Position numbers and translations under genes: made by a program
Assembly: GCF_025362475.1 (NCBI RefSeq)
Contig: NZ_JANYGH010000018.1
Location: 61,432-125,431, forward strand
Length of the DNA: 64,000 nucleotides
From: Mucilaginibacter sp.
GTDB lineage: Bacteria; Bacteroidota; Bacteroidia; Sphingobacteriales; Sphingobacteriaceae
Direction of reading: 5' to 3'
Shown here: piece by piece, positions 30,505-39,943 of the stretch
How positions within the stretch are numbered: the stretch's first letter is position 1
How the letters are laid out: every line of letters starts with the position of its first letter
The notes under the pieces: model-generated
What the model saw: the letters and a program-made list of their open reading frames with translations, nothing else
Databases searched by the model: none
Told to the model about the DNA's origin: nothing

Positions 30505-31014
30505 ATGAAAATAATTATACGCGCGGGCCTCATTTTGCTTTTTTGCCTTGTTTTAAAAACCGGCGCAAATGCACAAAACAAAATTGATGAAACTAATTTA
30601 ATAACCCGCCTATCCGGATTAAACAACCTCACCGCCGACGAAGCAGGCAAATATTTTACAGATCAGGGTTATACTTTGTTGAGCAAGCAAAGCATACCAC
30701 AAGCTACTTATACCATGGATTTGTATAAGTATAAGCTGAAGAATAGTTATTTATTAACAGTTATAACAGGCAGCGTGGCCGGGTCGGGAATTATTACCTA
30801 CAATGAAGATGATTATACGCAAGCTTTAAAAATAATTAAGGATATGGGATTTACACCGGGCGAAGCTACAAGCCCCGAGTCGGGAAAAACGCTTTTTGCG
30901 AAGGGGGATTTGCGTTTTATAATACAAAAGAAAACAACCGGCGATAAAACATTTTATGTAATGATGTTGAACGATCTTTTAAAGATAGCGAAGCTGGCAG
31001 GGTTGAAAAAATAA
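30505..31014 (+). CDS. Secreted protein of unknown function
   Basis: The preferred start is the ATG at 30505, giving MKIIIRAGLILLFCLVLKTG and a signal peptide ending near ANAQ; an upstream in-frame ATG at 30412 would add 31 residues and bury the signal. The mature part (about 145 residues) has alternating helices and strands: LSGLNNLTADEAGKYFTDQG, YTMDLYKYKLKNSYLLTVIT, and DDYTQALKIIKDMGFTPGEA. No family is recognised. It is divergent from the VIT-domain gene with about 180 bases between them. Confidence 0.75.
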   Translation: MKIIIRAGLILLFCLVLKTGANAQNKIDETNLITRLSGLNNLTADEAGKYFTDQGYTLLSKQSIPQATYTMDLYKYKLKNSYLLTVITGSVAGSGIITYNEDDYTQALKIIKDMGFTPGEATSPESGKTLFAKGDLRFIIQKKTTGDKTFYVMMLNDLLKIAKLAGLKK

Positions 31015-31101
31015 GGTGAGGCAGCGGTTTGTTAGATGCCGCTGAAATTTTTTAATTTTAAACGTGCATGGCTGTCCCTGGCCTGTTAAACCTGATAAAT
31101 T

Positions 31102-31542
31102 ATGTTTCCTTCATTTAAAGAAAAGATCACTATAGGTAGTTTACAACTGAATTTCCTGGTCGACGGTGAGGATACCGACGGAACACTTGTATTATTTGAA
31201 ATGCTGGTTCCCCCACAGGCCAAAATACCAGCGCCGCACTTTCACGTGGAAGTGGATGAAACCCTCTACATTATGGAAGGTACCCTGACCCAGCTTTACG
31301 GCACAGAAACCCTTGAACTAAAGGCAGGTGATAAATTGTTTATAAAACGGGGCACGGTGCATGGCTTTAGCAACCCGCATACCGAAACCGCACGTGTCCT
31401 TTGCGCACTGTCACCGGCTTCCATAGGCCCGGCCTATTTTCGTGAAATTGCCGATGTGATCAATGCCGGCGGTCCGCCTGATATTACAAGGATTTTAGCC
31501 ATCATGAAACATCACGGACTGGAACCTGTGAAGAACGTATAA
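31102..31542 (+). CDS. Cupin domain protein
   Basis: This 146-residue protein has both cupin motifs. Motif 1 is PAPHFHVEVDETLYIMEG (with H-x-H and E as metal ligands) and motif 2 is KAGDKLFIKRGTVHGFSNP (with the terminal histidine). A C-terminal helical extension follows. Cupins of this size are small metal-binding enzymes (dioxygenase, isomerase or sugar-binding types) and the substrate cannot be told. No signal peptide is present. It is immediately upstream of the 171-bp repeat array. Confidence 0.88.
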   Translation: MFPSFKEKITIGSLQLNFLVDGEDTDGTLVLFEMLVPPQAKIPAPHFHVEVDETLYIMEGTLTQLYGTETLELKAGDKLFIKRGTVHGFSNPHTETARVLCALSPASIGPAYFREIADVINAGGPPDITRILAIMKHHGLEPVKNV

Positions 31543-31604
31543 ATATCAGTATAGTAAAACCTGGGGCAATACTCAATAGCCCACTTAAGGCTTGCTGTGC
31601 TGCA

Positions 31605-32040
31605 GATGGCATGTCGGCGAAACCCCTCCCTGCCATTACGCGCATTACAGCCGCACCCCTCCCGTTGGGAGGGAATTAAAAAAACGTTGATAAAAAAAAA
31701 GCGGAGGCAATGTGCGATTCCTTCCTCGGGGAAGGAGGAGGTAGGGGTTAGATCAAGCGTTCAAATACCGCTGCAGATGGCATGTCGGTGAAACCCCTCC
31801 CCGCCGTTACGCGCATTTCAGCCGCACCCCTCCCGTTGGGAGGGAATTAAAAAAAACGTTGATATAAAAAAGCGGGGGCAATGTGCGATTCCTTCCTCGG
31901 GGAAGGAGGAGGAAGGGGTTAGATCAGCATTTAAATACCGCCTCAGATGGCATGTCGGCGAAACCCCTCCCTGCTATTGTGCGCATTATAGCCGCACCCC
32001 TCCCGTTGGGAGGGAATTTAAAAACCGTTGATAAAACCTT
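31605..32040. repeat. 171-bp tandem repeat, about 2.6 copies
   Basis: GATGGCATGTCGG begins at 31605, 31776 and 31946 (period 171 then 170). Each unit contains the hairpin CCCTCCCGTTGGGAGGG and CCTTCCTCGGGGAAGGAGG, with AACGTTGAT between. The second and first units agree closely, and the third is truncated just before the LysR gene stop. Short open frames across it are artefacts. This is probably an amplified REP-like unit. Confidence 0.85.
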
Positions 32041-32048
32041 CCGTTGCT

Positions 32049-32993
32049 TTACACCACTTCTGCCATTGGCGCAAAAGCTTTTTCGTCTTTCCCTATCATG
32101 CCATTGATAGAAAAATGCATTTTCAAACACTCTAAAAAGTTTTGAATGGCGGGTGTTTGCTTAATAGTTGCGGCGTACCATGCCCGTTTTGCAACGCTGT
32201 GATGCAATGGTTTTGTAACAATATTACGACCATTGAGGTATGGTTTCACAATCCAGTCGGCCATAACGCTGATTCCAAGGCCGGCATTTACCATCTCAAT
32301 GGTGGCGTCGGTGTAATGGATCCGGTGCAAAGTTTTGGGCTTTACCTGCTGCGCCTGGATCAATGATTCTATCACCGGGGTGTCCTGGTAAGAGGGATCA
32401 TAGAGGGGCAAAATAAGCTCTTCACCCTGAAAATCTGCCACGTTAATTACGTCCTTTTTTGCCAGCGGATGGTCCTTACAAATGATGGCTACCAGGTGAT
32501 CTTCGAAGATGTGTTCGTAGGTTATTTTGGGGTTGATCATCTGCGTGCGCACGATACCAATATCCAATTCTCCACGCATCAAATACTCCAGCGGACGGCG
32601 CGTTGCATCCGATAAAATGTGGATATTGATATCAGGCCAGCGGTTTTTGTAATATTTAATGATGCCGGGCAGCCAATGATAAGCGGTGTAACATTGCATA
32701 CTGATGGTCAGTTTTCCGGTCTTCCCGTTCTTGTAATTCTGGATATCTTCTTCCAAAGAATTGATCTCGGCGAGGATCTTTTCGGCGCTTCTCAGGAAGC
32801 GATAACCGTGCTCAGAAAGGTGCAGTTTTTTCCCCTGCCTATGAAAAACTTCGATGTCCATTTCGCGCTCCAATTCTTTCAATTGATGGCTCAATGCCGA
32901 CTGTGTAAGATGCAAAGTTGCGGCCGCTTTGGTGAGCGATCCCTCCTTCGAAATGGTATCAACCAAACGAAAATGATGTAGCGCAATATTCAT
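32049..32993 (-). CDS. LysR-family transcriptional regulator
   Basis: The 314-residue protein has an N-terminal winged HTH (LVDTISKEGSLTKAAATLHL, TQSALSHQLKELE) and a C-terminal periplasmic-binding-like effector domain (from about residue 90, with KLTISMQCYTAYHWLPGIIK and VAIICKDHPLAKKD). LysR proteins usually regulate the divergent gene. Here that is the TolC-RND-adaptor operon starting 92 bases away. A palindrome, ATTAG-TTTTT-CTAAT, lies between them and fits the T-N11-A LysR box. The inducer is unknown. Confidence 0.9.
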   Translation of the reverse strand: MNIALHHFRLVDTISKEGSLTKAAATLHLTQSALSHQLKELEREMDIEVFHRQGKKLHLSEHGYRFLRSAEKILAEINSLEEDIQNYKNGKTGKLTISMQCYTAYHWLPGIIKYYKNRWPDINIHILSDATRRPLEYLMRGELDIGIVRTQMINPKITYEHIFEDHLVAIICKDHPLAKKDVINVADFQGEELILPLYDPSYQDTPVIESLIQAQQVKPKTLHRIHYTDATIEMVNAGLGISVMADWIVKPYLNGRNIVTKPLHHSVAKRAWYAATIKQTPAIQNFLECLKMHFSINGMIGKDEKAFAPMAEVV

Positions 32994-32995
32994 AT

Positions 32996-33063
32996 ATTAG
33001 TTTTTCTAATGATTATGACAAAATTAATTCATTTTTCTAATATATGGTATACATCTACATTTG
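32996..33063 (+). promoter_or_regulatory. LysR box and efflux operon promoter
   Basis: ATTAGTTTTTCTAAT (32996-33010) is a 15-bp palindrome of LysR-box type. TTTTTCTAAT recurs at 33032-33041. A Bacteroidetes -7 element TACATTTG lies at 33056-33063, about 22 bases before the TolC start at 33085. The same region would hold the regulator's own autoregulatory site. Confidence 0.65.
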
Positions 33064-33084
33064 CGGTGTACAAATTACACCACA

Positions 33085-34485
33085 ATGTTACAGATACCTT
33101 CAAAACAACTACTTCTGTTTTTAGGTGTTTTTTATGTCATACACGCTCAGGCTCAGCAAAAGGTTCTCAATATTAAAGACGCTGAACAAATGGCACTCGC
33201 TAATTACGGTACCATTAAGTCGAAAGCAAACCAGCTAAACGCTGCAAAGGCATACTTAAAAGAAACACGTACAGAATATCTACCAGATGTAAGCATCTCG
33301 GCCCAACAAGACTACGGAACCGCAAACGGACAAAATGGTCCGCTGTTTGGTTACCATGGTTTATCAGTTGCCTCATCAGGCCCTGCACTACCTAAGCAGA
33401 ACTGGAACTCGGCTTTCGGCTCACTTTACCTCAGCAACGTAAGCTGGGATTTTTTCAGCTTTGGTAAAGCCAAAGAGAAAGTGAAAGTACAGCGTTCTGT
33501 AGTAACCCGCGAAGAAAGCGATTTATCGCAGGAGCAATTTCAGCATCAAATACGTGTGGCAAGCACCTATCTTAACTTATTGGCGGCTCAGCAACTGGCA
33601 AAGGCACAGCAGGATAACCTTAAGCGGGCAATTGATCTGCAAGCGGTTGTTGTTGCCCGGGTAAAAAACGGCCTTAACGCAGGCGTTGATTCATCTTTAG
33701 CTAATGCCGAGGTATCCAACGCGAAGATAGCGTTAACCAATACCCAGCAAACCGAGCAGGAACAAAGTAACCAGCTGTCTATCTACCTGGGCATACCCGC
33801 CCAGGAGTTTGCACTCGATAGCGCTTTTATTACCAAAGCACCCGCAAACCTGGCCGCACAAAGCGCGGTTGCCATTACAGATCATCCGTCATTACGTTAT
33901 TTCCAGAACCGCCTGGGGGTGAGCGATGAGCAAGTTAAATATTTAAAAACCTTTGCACTGCCAACCTTTAGCCTGTTTGGTGTTTACCAGGGCAGGGGAT
34001 CGGGCTTTAATTCTGATTACGGCACTGATCAATCAAGTTTCAGCAGCAGTTACGGAGCTGGGGCCAACCCAACCCGTTACAATTACCTTGTAGGTGTGGC
34101 TATGGCCTGGAATTTAACTACCATTTTCAGAACACATTACCAGGTGCAGTCACAAAAATACACTTCGGCACAATACAGAAATGACTACGACCTAGTTACC
34201 CAGCAACTACAGGCCCAGCAGGTATTAGCAGAAACCCGCATCGGCAACGCGCTTAAAAATTACCAGGAAGTACCTGTTGAAGTTAGAGCCGCCAGTGATG
34301 CCTATACCCAAAAGTATGCCTTGTATAAAAACGGGCTATCAAACATTGTTGATTTTACGCAGGCCCTTTACACACTTAACCGCGCCGAAATTGACAAATA
34401 CATCGCATCAAACAACGTATGGCAGGCACTGCTTTATAAAGCTGCCGCTACCGGCGACTTTGGCTTATTTATAAATAATTTTTAA
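33085..34485 (+). CDS. TolC-family outer membrane efflux protein
   Basis: The start is taken at ATG 33085 rather than an upstream in-frame TTG at 33061, because the former is the first Met codon and gives a proper signal peptide (ends near HAQAQQ). The 466-residue protein then has the repeated OEP architecture: alanine/glutamine-rich helices such as AEQMALANYGTIKSKANQLN, two homologous halves (second near AAQSAVAITDHPSLRYFQNR) and the FSLFGVYQGRGSG strand. It forms the outer-membrane exit duct of the RND pump encoded downstream. First gene of a three-gene operon under a LysR regulator. Confidence 0.9.
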   Translation: MLQIPSKQLLLFLGVFYVIHAQAQQKVLNIKDAEQMALANYGTIKSKANQLNAAKAYLKETRTEYLPDVSISAQQDYGTANGQNGPLFGYHGLSVASSGPALPKQNWNSAFGSLYLSNVSWDFFSFGKAKEKVKVQRSVVTREESDLSQEQFQHQIRVASTYLNLLAAQQLAKAQQDNLKRAIDLQAVVVARVKNGLNAGVDSSLANAEVSNAKIALTNTQQTEQEQSNQLSIYLGIPAQEFALDSAFITKAPANLAAQSAVAITDHPSLRYFQNRLGVSDEQVKYLKTFALPTFSLFGVYQGRGSGFNSDYGTDQSSFSSSYGAGANPTRYNYLVGVAMAWNLTTIFRTHYQVQSQKYTSAQYRNDYDLVTQQLQAQQVLAETRIGNALKNYQEVPVEVRAASDAYTQKYALYKNGLSNIVDFTQALYTLNRAEIDKYIASNNVWQALLYKAAATGDFGLFINNF

Positions 34486-34504
34486 TAACAGATACACATA
34501 TATA

Positions 34505-37500
34505 ATGGGAATGATAAAAGGGGCGCTTCAAAAACCAATTACCATATTGGTTATAGTAGCCGGGTTGTTTTTTTTCGGGATAAATGCGGTACGTACCATT
34601 AAGATCGACATTTTTCCTGATCTTAACCTGCCGGTTATCTATGTATCCCATCCTTACGGCGGTTTTACCCCAAACCAGATGGAGGCTTACTTTGGTAAGC
34701 AATATGTTAACCTGCTGCTGTTTGTTTCGGGCGTTAAAAGCATCGAAACAAAAAACATACAGGGTTTAACATTAATAAAAGTTACTTTTTACGAGGGAAC
34801 CAACATGGCGCAGGCCGCGGCCGAGGTCACGAGTTATACCAATCGAGCCCAGGCCAGCTTTCCGCCAGGTTCGCAGCCACCGTTTATCTTAAGGTTTGAT
34901 GCTTCTACCCTGCCTGTTGGGCAGCTGGTATTGAGCAGCCCCAAACGGAGCAATAATGAACTGCTTGATTATGCCCTGGTATATGTGCGGTCGTCCTTTA
35001 CATCTATCCCCGGTTTGGTTGCCCCTGCCCCATTTGGTGGTAACCAGCGGTCTGTAGTGATCAAGGTTGATCCCGGTTTGTTACGCTCGCATAATTTAAC
35101 GCCCGACCAGATTGTGGCCGCCCTGCGCGAAAACAACCTGAACACTCCGGCCGGTAACGTGCGCATAGGCGATATTAATTACCTCACCCCATCCAACACC
35201 ACCATTAAGGAGATCAAGGATTTTGGTGATATCCCACTGTATAAAAACGGCATCCAAACCGTATTTATGCGTGATGTAGCCAACGTTGAAGATGGCGCGG
35301 ATATTACAAACGGTTACGCGCTTATTAATGGCAAACGGTCGGTTTACCTGCCTATCACCAAATCGGCAACGGCATCTACCTGGGAAGTAGTTCAAAATCT
35401 AAAAAAAGCGCTTCCGCGTTTCCAGGCTTTGCTCCCTCCTGATGTTAAGCTATCGTTTGTGTTTGATCAATCGGTATATGTAATTAACGCGGTAAAAAGT
35501 TTGGCCGAAGAAGGCGCTATAGGCGCTGTACTTACCGGTTTAATGGTATTATTGTTCCTGGGCGATAAGCGCGGCGCGTTAATTGTAATATTAACTATCC
35601 CAACCTGTATCATATCTGCCATATTCTTCCTGGCCTTGTTTCATCAAACCATAAACATCATGACGCTGAGCGGTCTTTCGCTGGCTATTGGTATCCTGGT
35701 AGATGAATCAACAGTAACCATCGAGAATATTCACCAGCACTTTGATATGGGCAAACCCAAAGCATTAGCTATATGGGATGCCTGTAAAGAGATAGCGTTC
35801 CCTAAATTACTTATCCTGTTCTGTATCCTGGCGGTATTTGCGCCGGCTTTCACCATGACAGGTATACCGGGCGCATTATTCCTGCCACTGGCTTTGGCTA
35901 TTGGTTTCTCCATGATCATATCGTACTTTTTGGCTCAAACCTTTGTACCCATCATGGCAAACTGGATCATGGTGAACAAGCATGAAGATCACAGCCATCC
36001 GGATGGATTTGCACTGGAGGATGAAGGCGAACCATGGGAGCAGAAAGAAAAGGCTATGAAAATAGCACTTGAACATCCGGGCGAAAAAGCAACCCGCTTT
36101 GATAAATTCAGAGACAGCTTTATGCGCCTGATGGATAAGATGCTGCCCAACCGCAAATTACTGGTAACCCTATATGTTATTACAGCATTCGGACTTGCTT
36201 TTTTCCTATTCAACATTATTGGCCGCGATGTATTGCCTAAGGTTAACTCCGGCACTTTCCAGGTACGTTTACGCGCCCCGGATGGTACCCGTTTAGAACG
36301 TACAGAAGTAATTGCAATTAAAGCCGAGCATATATTGGCCAACCTGGTGGGTAAAAACCACATTGCCATAACCTCTACCTTTGTAGGATCGCACCCTTCG
36401 TCTTTTTCAACTAACCCTATTTATTTGTTTATGGCGGGCCCACAGGAGGCTGTAATGCAGATAAGCTTAACAGAAGATTATAAAGTACCCAACCTTGATA
36501 ATCTGAAAGAAAGATTCAGAATCGCGATTCACAAAGAAATACCCGGTATTAAGCTTTCTTTTGAACCTATAGAGCTTACCGATAAAATTTTAAGCCAGGG
36601 ATCGCCAACGCCTATTGAAATTGCCCTATCAGGCAAAAACAAAAAACAAAACCAGGAGTATGCCTTTAAAATACTGGATAAATTAAAAGACATCAATTAT
36701 TTACGTGATGCGCAGATTGCCCAGTCGTTCAATTACCCATCTATAGATATTAATATAGACAGGCAACGGGCCGCGCAGTTAGGTGTTGGGTTAAGTGATA
36801 TTTCCCGCTCACTTGTGGCCTCTACGTCATCATCAAGGTTTACCGAGAAGAATGTGTGGCTTGATCAAAAGATAGGCTTAAGCTACCAGGTACAGGTACA
36901 AATACCGGAGTATCAAATGTCGAGCCTGAATGATGTCCGCGAGATCCCGGTATTAAACAACCAGGCCCGGCCGGTGTTAAGTGATGTGGCCGATATTAAA
37001 ACCGGTGTAACCAATGGCGAAAATGATAATATAGGCGCTATACCTACGTTATCAGTAACAGCCAACCTGTTTAACAAGGATTTGGGTACCGCCACAACCG
37101 ACGTGCAAAAAGCAATTAACTCATTAGGTAAGCCACCCCGTGGTTTAACTGTAGAGATGCGCGGCATGAGCCAAACCTTAACCGATACGCTTGATAGCCT
37201 GCAATCGGGATTAATGGTAGCCATTTTGGTGATCTTCCTGATGCTGGCGGCCAACTTCCAATCGTTCAAAATGTCGTTAGTTGTATTATCAACTGTGCCG
37301 GCTGTATTGTTTGGATCGTTGTTACTGGTTAAAATTACAGGCGCTACGCTCAACCTTCAATCATACATGGGTATGATCATGTCGGTAGGTGTATCTATAT
37401 CAAACGCGGTATTACTGATAACCAATGCCGAAGAATTACGCAAGCACAATGGCGACGCCTTAAAATCAGCCCGCGAAGCAGTTGCTTTACGTATACGCCC

Positions 37501-37753
37501 AATATTAATGACCAGTTTGGCTATGATTGTGGGAATGATCCCGATGGCCTCAGGTTTAGGCGAAGGCGGAGACCAGACATCGCCACTTGGTCGCGCTGTT
37601 ATTGGCGGTTTAGTAGCCTCTACGTTTGCGGCTTTGTTAATACTACCTTTGGTTTTTGCCTGGGTACAGGGCAATGCCACCACCCAATCTGTTTCGTTAG
37701 ACCCTGAAGATAAAGAAAGTAAATTTTATGTCCCTTTGCATCATCATGAATAA
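34505..37753 (+). CDS. RND multidrug efflux permease
   Basis: The protein has 1082 residues with the two-fold repeated architecture of RND pumps. It has an initial TM helix (TILVIVAGLFFFGINAVRTI), a large periplasmic loop with FPDLNLPVIYVSHPYGG, TM2-6, a second periplasmic loop, and TM7-12 (DTLDSLQSGLMVAILVIFLM onwards). The proton-relay segment in TM4 reads GLSLAIGILVDESTVTIENI, with D400-E401 in place of the usual Asp-Asp pair. It exports hydrophobic compounds using the proton gradient, together with the TolC and adaptor genes on either side. Substrate range is unknown. Confidence 0.93.
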   Translation: MGMIKGALQKPITILVIVAGLFFFGINAVRTIKIDIFPDLNLPVIYVSHPYGGFTPNQMEAYFGKQYVNLLLFVSGVKSIETKNIQGLTLIKVTFYEGTNMAQAAAEVTSYTNRAQASFPPGSQPPFILRFDASTLPVGQLVLSSPKRSNNELLDYALVYVRSSFTSIPGLVAPAPFGGNQRSVVIKVDPGLLRSHNLTPDQIVAALRENNLNTPAGNVRIGDINYLTPSNTTIKEIKDFGDIPLYKNGIQTVFMRDVANVEDGADITNGYALINGKRSVYLPITKSATASTWEVVQNLKKALPRFQALLPPDVKLSFVFDQSVYVINAVKSLAEEGAIGAVLTGLMVLLFLGDKRGALIVILTIPTCIISAIFFLALFHQTINIMTLSGLSLAIGILVDESTVTIENIHQHFDMGKPKALAIWDACKEIAFPKLLILFCILAVFAPAFTMTGIPGALFLPLALAIGFSMIISYFLAQTFVPIMANWIMVNKHEDHSHPDGFALEDEGEPWEQKEKAMKIALEHPGEKATRFDKFRDSFMRLMDKMLPNRKLLVTLYVITAFGLAFFLFNIIGRDVLPKVNSGTFQVRLRAPDGTRLERTEVIAIKAEHILANLVGKNHIAITSTFVGSHPSSFSTNPIYLFMAGPQEAVMQISLTEDYKVPNLDNLKERFRIAIHKEIPGIKLSFEPIELTDKILSQGSPTPIEIALSGKNKKQNQEYAFKILDKLKDINYLRDAQIAQSFNYPSIDINIDRQRAAQLGVGLSDISRSLVASTSSSRFTEKNVWLDQKIGLSYQVQVQIPEYQMSSLNDVREIPVLNNQARPVLSDVADIKTGVTNGENDNIGAIPTLSVTANLFNKDLGTATTDVQKAINSLGKPPRGLTVEMRGMSQTLTDTLDSLQSGLMVAILVIFLMLAANFQSFKMSLVVLSTVPAVLFGSLLLVKITGATLNLQSYMGMIMSVGVSISNAVLLITNAEELRKHNGDALKSAREAVALRIRPILMTSLAMIVGMIPMASGLGEGGDQTSPLGRAVIGGLVASTFAALLILPLVFAWVQGNATTQSVSLDPEDKESKFYVPLHHHE

Positions 37754-38873
37754 ATTTAAAAATACATCATTACTAATCCTCGCAGGGTTAGCCATAACCA
37801 TCAGCTCGTTGAGCTCATGCCAGTCGGGCGCTAAAGAAAAAGAACAGCCCTCCGAAGAGGAACAACAAGAACAGGCGGTTGAAACACCAACGGTTGATCT
37901 TGTACCTGTAACCAAAGGCAAGCTGAGCAACAGTATTGCCATTCCGGGCGAACTGATTCCTTACCAGCAGGTTGACCTGTATGCAAAGGTTAACAGCTAC
38001 GTGAAAAAATTGCTTGTTGATATCGGTTCAGAAGTACATGCCGGGCAATTGCTGGTAGTATTGGAAGCCCCAGAGATCAACTCACAATTAGCCGGTGCAC
38101 AATCACGCATCAAGCAATATGAGGCAGTTTACTATGCCAGTAAAGCCACTTATGACAGGTTGGTAAATACCAGCAAAACCCCGGGTACCATTTCGCTGAA
38201 CGACCTGGAACAGGCCGAAGCGAAGAAAAATGCCGATATGGCTAATGTGGAATCTGCTAAATCAGCATTGAAAGAAGTTTCGGCTAATTTGGCTTACCTG
38301 GAAATCAGGGCGCCTTTTGATGGCGTGATCACCAGCCGCAATGTAAACCTGGGTGCTTATGTTGGCCCCGGAGGTAAAGGATCTGACCCATTGTTTACCT
38401 TACAGGATCAAAAAAGACTCCGTTTAGTGGTATCTATCCCAGAAAACTCTACCGGCTTTTTAAGCAATAAAAGTGAAGTAAACTTTACGGTAAAAGCATT
38501 ACCTAACCAGAAATTTACCGCCCAGGTAAAACGTATGGCCGGCGCGCTTGACGAAAAACTAAGAGCCGAGCGTTTAGAAATGGACGTTTACAATAAAGAT
38601 AAAAAACTGTTGCCACACATGTTTGCCGAGGTTAATGTACCCCTGCCAGCCGGCGATAGTACTTTTGTGGTACCTAAAACAGCTGTTGTAACCTCTACCG
38701 AAAAGGTGTTTGTAGTGAAGGTGGTAAACCACAAGGCGCAATGGGTTGATGTAAAAAAAGGATTTACCTCTGGCGATATGATAGAGATCTACGGCAATCT
38801 TAGTCCTGATGAAAAACTGGTAAAAGTAGCCAGCGACGAGATCAGGGACGGATCAACGGTAAAAGACAAATAG
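37746..38873 (+). CDS. RND efflux periplasmic adaptor (membrane fusion protein), lipoprotein
   Basis: The start is set at ATG 37746, giving MNKFKNTSLLILAGLAITIS and lipobox LSSC. An in-frame ATG at 37728 is possible but would add six residues before the signal. The gene overlaps the permease stop by eight bases, indicating coupling. It has the usual lipoyl/barrel-sandwich domain (AKVNSYVKKLLVDIGSEVHA), a coiled-coil hairpin (SRIKQYEAVYYASKATYD to EQAEAKKNADMANVESAK), and a beta-barrel (APFDGVITSRNVNLGAYVG). It links the inner-membrane pump to the TolC duct. Order TolC-RND-adaptor, last gene of the operon. Confidence 0.92.
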   Translation: MNKFKNTSLLILAGLAITISSLSSCQSGAKEKEQPSEEEQQEQAVETPTVDLVPVTKGKLSNSIAIPGELIPYQQVDLYAKVNSYVKKLLVDIGSEVHAGQLLVVLEAPEINSQLAGAQSRIKQYEAVYYASKATYDRLVNTSKTPGTISLNDLEQAEAKKNADMANVESAKSALKEVSANLAYLEIRAPFDGVITSRNVNLGAYVGPGGKGSDPLFTLQDQKRLRLVVSIPENSTGFLSNKSEVNFTVKALPNQKFTAQVKRMAGALDEKLRAERLEMDVYNKDKKLLPHMFAEVNVPLPAGDSTFVVPKTAVVTSTEKVFVVKVVNHKAQWVDVKKGFTSGDMIEIYGNLSPDEKLVKVASDEIRDGSTVKDK

Positions 38874-38960
38874 TGTTGATGGACTGGGGAAGAAAAGGGA
38901 AAATGATATAGCCTGCAACGTTTTATAAGTGGCTGCGTCTTATAAAGAAAAAAGGTGATC

Positions 38961-39659
38961 ATGAAAAAACTTATCTTCTCTGGAATGGCATTGCTGCTTA
39001 CAGTGTCCATGGCTTTTAATTCATCGGCACAAACAGTTACAAGAAATGTTTCGGGTTATACCGGCGTTAGTTGTGGCGGCCCGTTTAATGTATTTATAAA
39101 GATAGATGGTACAGAAAGCATCAAGCTTGATGTAGACGCCAATGTGGTAAACGATATTAAAACAGAAGTAGAAAACGGTGTGTTGAAGGTGGAGTTTAAA
39201 GATCACTGGAGAAATCACCGTAATATTCAAAGGGCCAATATCTATATCACTGCAAAAACATTAGCGTACCTGGGCAACAGCGGATCGGGCAATACCACGG
39301 TTGATGGTGTAATGAGCGCTCAAAACGCCAGGGTAGCCTTAAGCGGATCGGGCAATATCAAAACAGCGGTTAAATCCAGCACGCTTGATTTAAGCCTCAG
39401 CGGATCGGGTTCAATTGATATTAAAGGCAGCGCCGGCACGGCTGATATACATATTGCAGGCTCTGGCGAGGTGAACGGGAAAGACTTAAAAACACAAACG
39501 GTTGAAGCCAGGATTTCAGGCTCGGGCAGTGTAAATATAATTGCTGATAAAACCGTTTCAGCCAGTATTGCAGGCTCGGGCAGCGTACAATATTCCGGCA
39601 ATGCTACAACCGGAACTACACACTACGCAGGATCTGGAAGAGTAAATAAGGTTGACTAA
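38961..39659 (+). CDS. DUF2807 (head GIN domain) secreted protein
   Basis: The preferred start is ATG 38961 (MKKLIFSGMALLLTVSMAFN) rather than GTG 38955. A signal peptide ends near SSAQ. The mature domain is a right-handed beta-helix-like stack with repeated SGSGN and SGSGS turns (for example ALSGSGNIKTAVKSSTLDLS). This matches DUF2807, common in Bacteroidetes and often found as a putative auto-transporter adhesin head domain. The repeats are regular and no catalytic residues are apparent. Monocistronic, ended by the terminator at 39687-39717. Confidence 0.85.
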   Translation: MKKLIFSGMALLLTVSMAFNSSAQTVTRNVSGYTGVSCGGPFNVFIKIDGTESIKLDVDANVVNDIKTEVENGVLKVEFKDHWRNHRNIQRANIYITAKTLAYLGNSGSGNTTVDGVMSAQNARVALSGSGNIKTAVKSSTLDLSLSGSGSIDIKGSAGTADIHIAGSGEVNGKDLKTQTVEARISGSGSVNIIADKTVSASIAGSGSVQYSGNATTGTTHYAGSGRVNKVD

Positions 39660-39686
39660 AAGATACTATTCGTTTTTAATTATAAA

Positions 39687-39717
39687 AGGACTGCTTAATC
39701 GAGCGGTCCTTTTTTTA
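39687..39717 (+). terminator. Intrinsic terminator of the DUF2807 gene
   Basis: AGGACTGCT, loop TAATCG, AGCGGTCCT (with one G-T pair) followed by a run of eight T. Located 28 bases after the stop codon. Confidence 0.8.
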
Positions 39718-39943
39718 TAAGTATTTCCGGGATTATTATTACTTTGCCTATATCTTAGAAGCTGATTCTGAAGGGGGAATGCCATCGATTTAATCCGGAT
39801 CCCGAAACAAGTTCGGGATGACTTCCGTTTCAGTTTACTGTCATAATCTGCCTCCAAAATGTCGTTTTTACACCGCCTATAATCCTCATATTCCTTCGAT
39901 ATTTGTATTGTCAATAAAATCAAAACAATTTAAATAACGCATT

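Noticed and set aside
31605..32040. Repeat array considered as CRISPR or as coding sequence
   Set aside because: Units are 171 bp with no short-repeat/spacer pattern. The small open frames across them (31597-31791, 31883-32107) follow the repeat and look non-coding.
33061..33084. TTG start for the TolC-family gene
   Set aside because: The start would lie inside the -7 element, and the ATG at 33085 gives a proper signal peptide.
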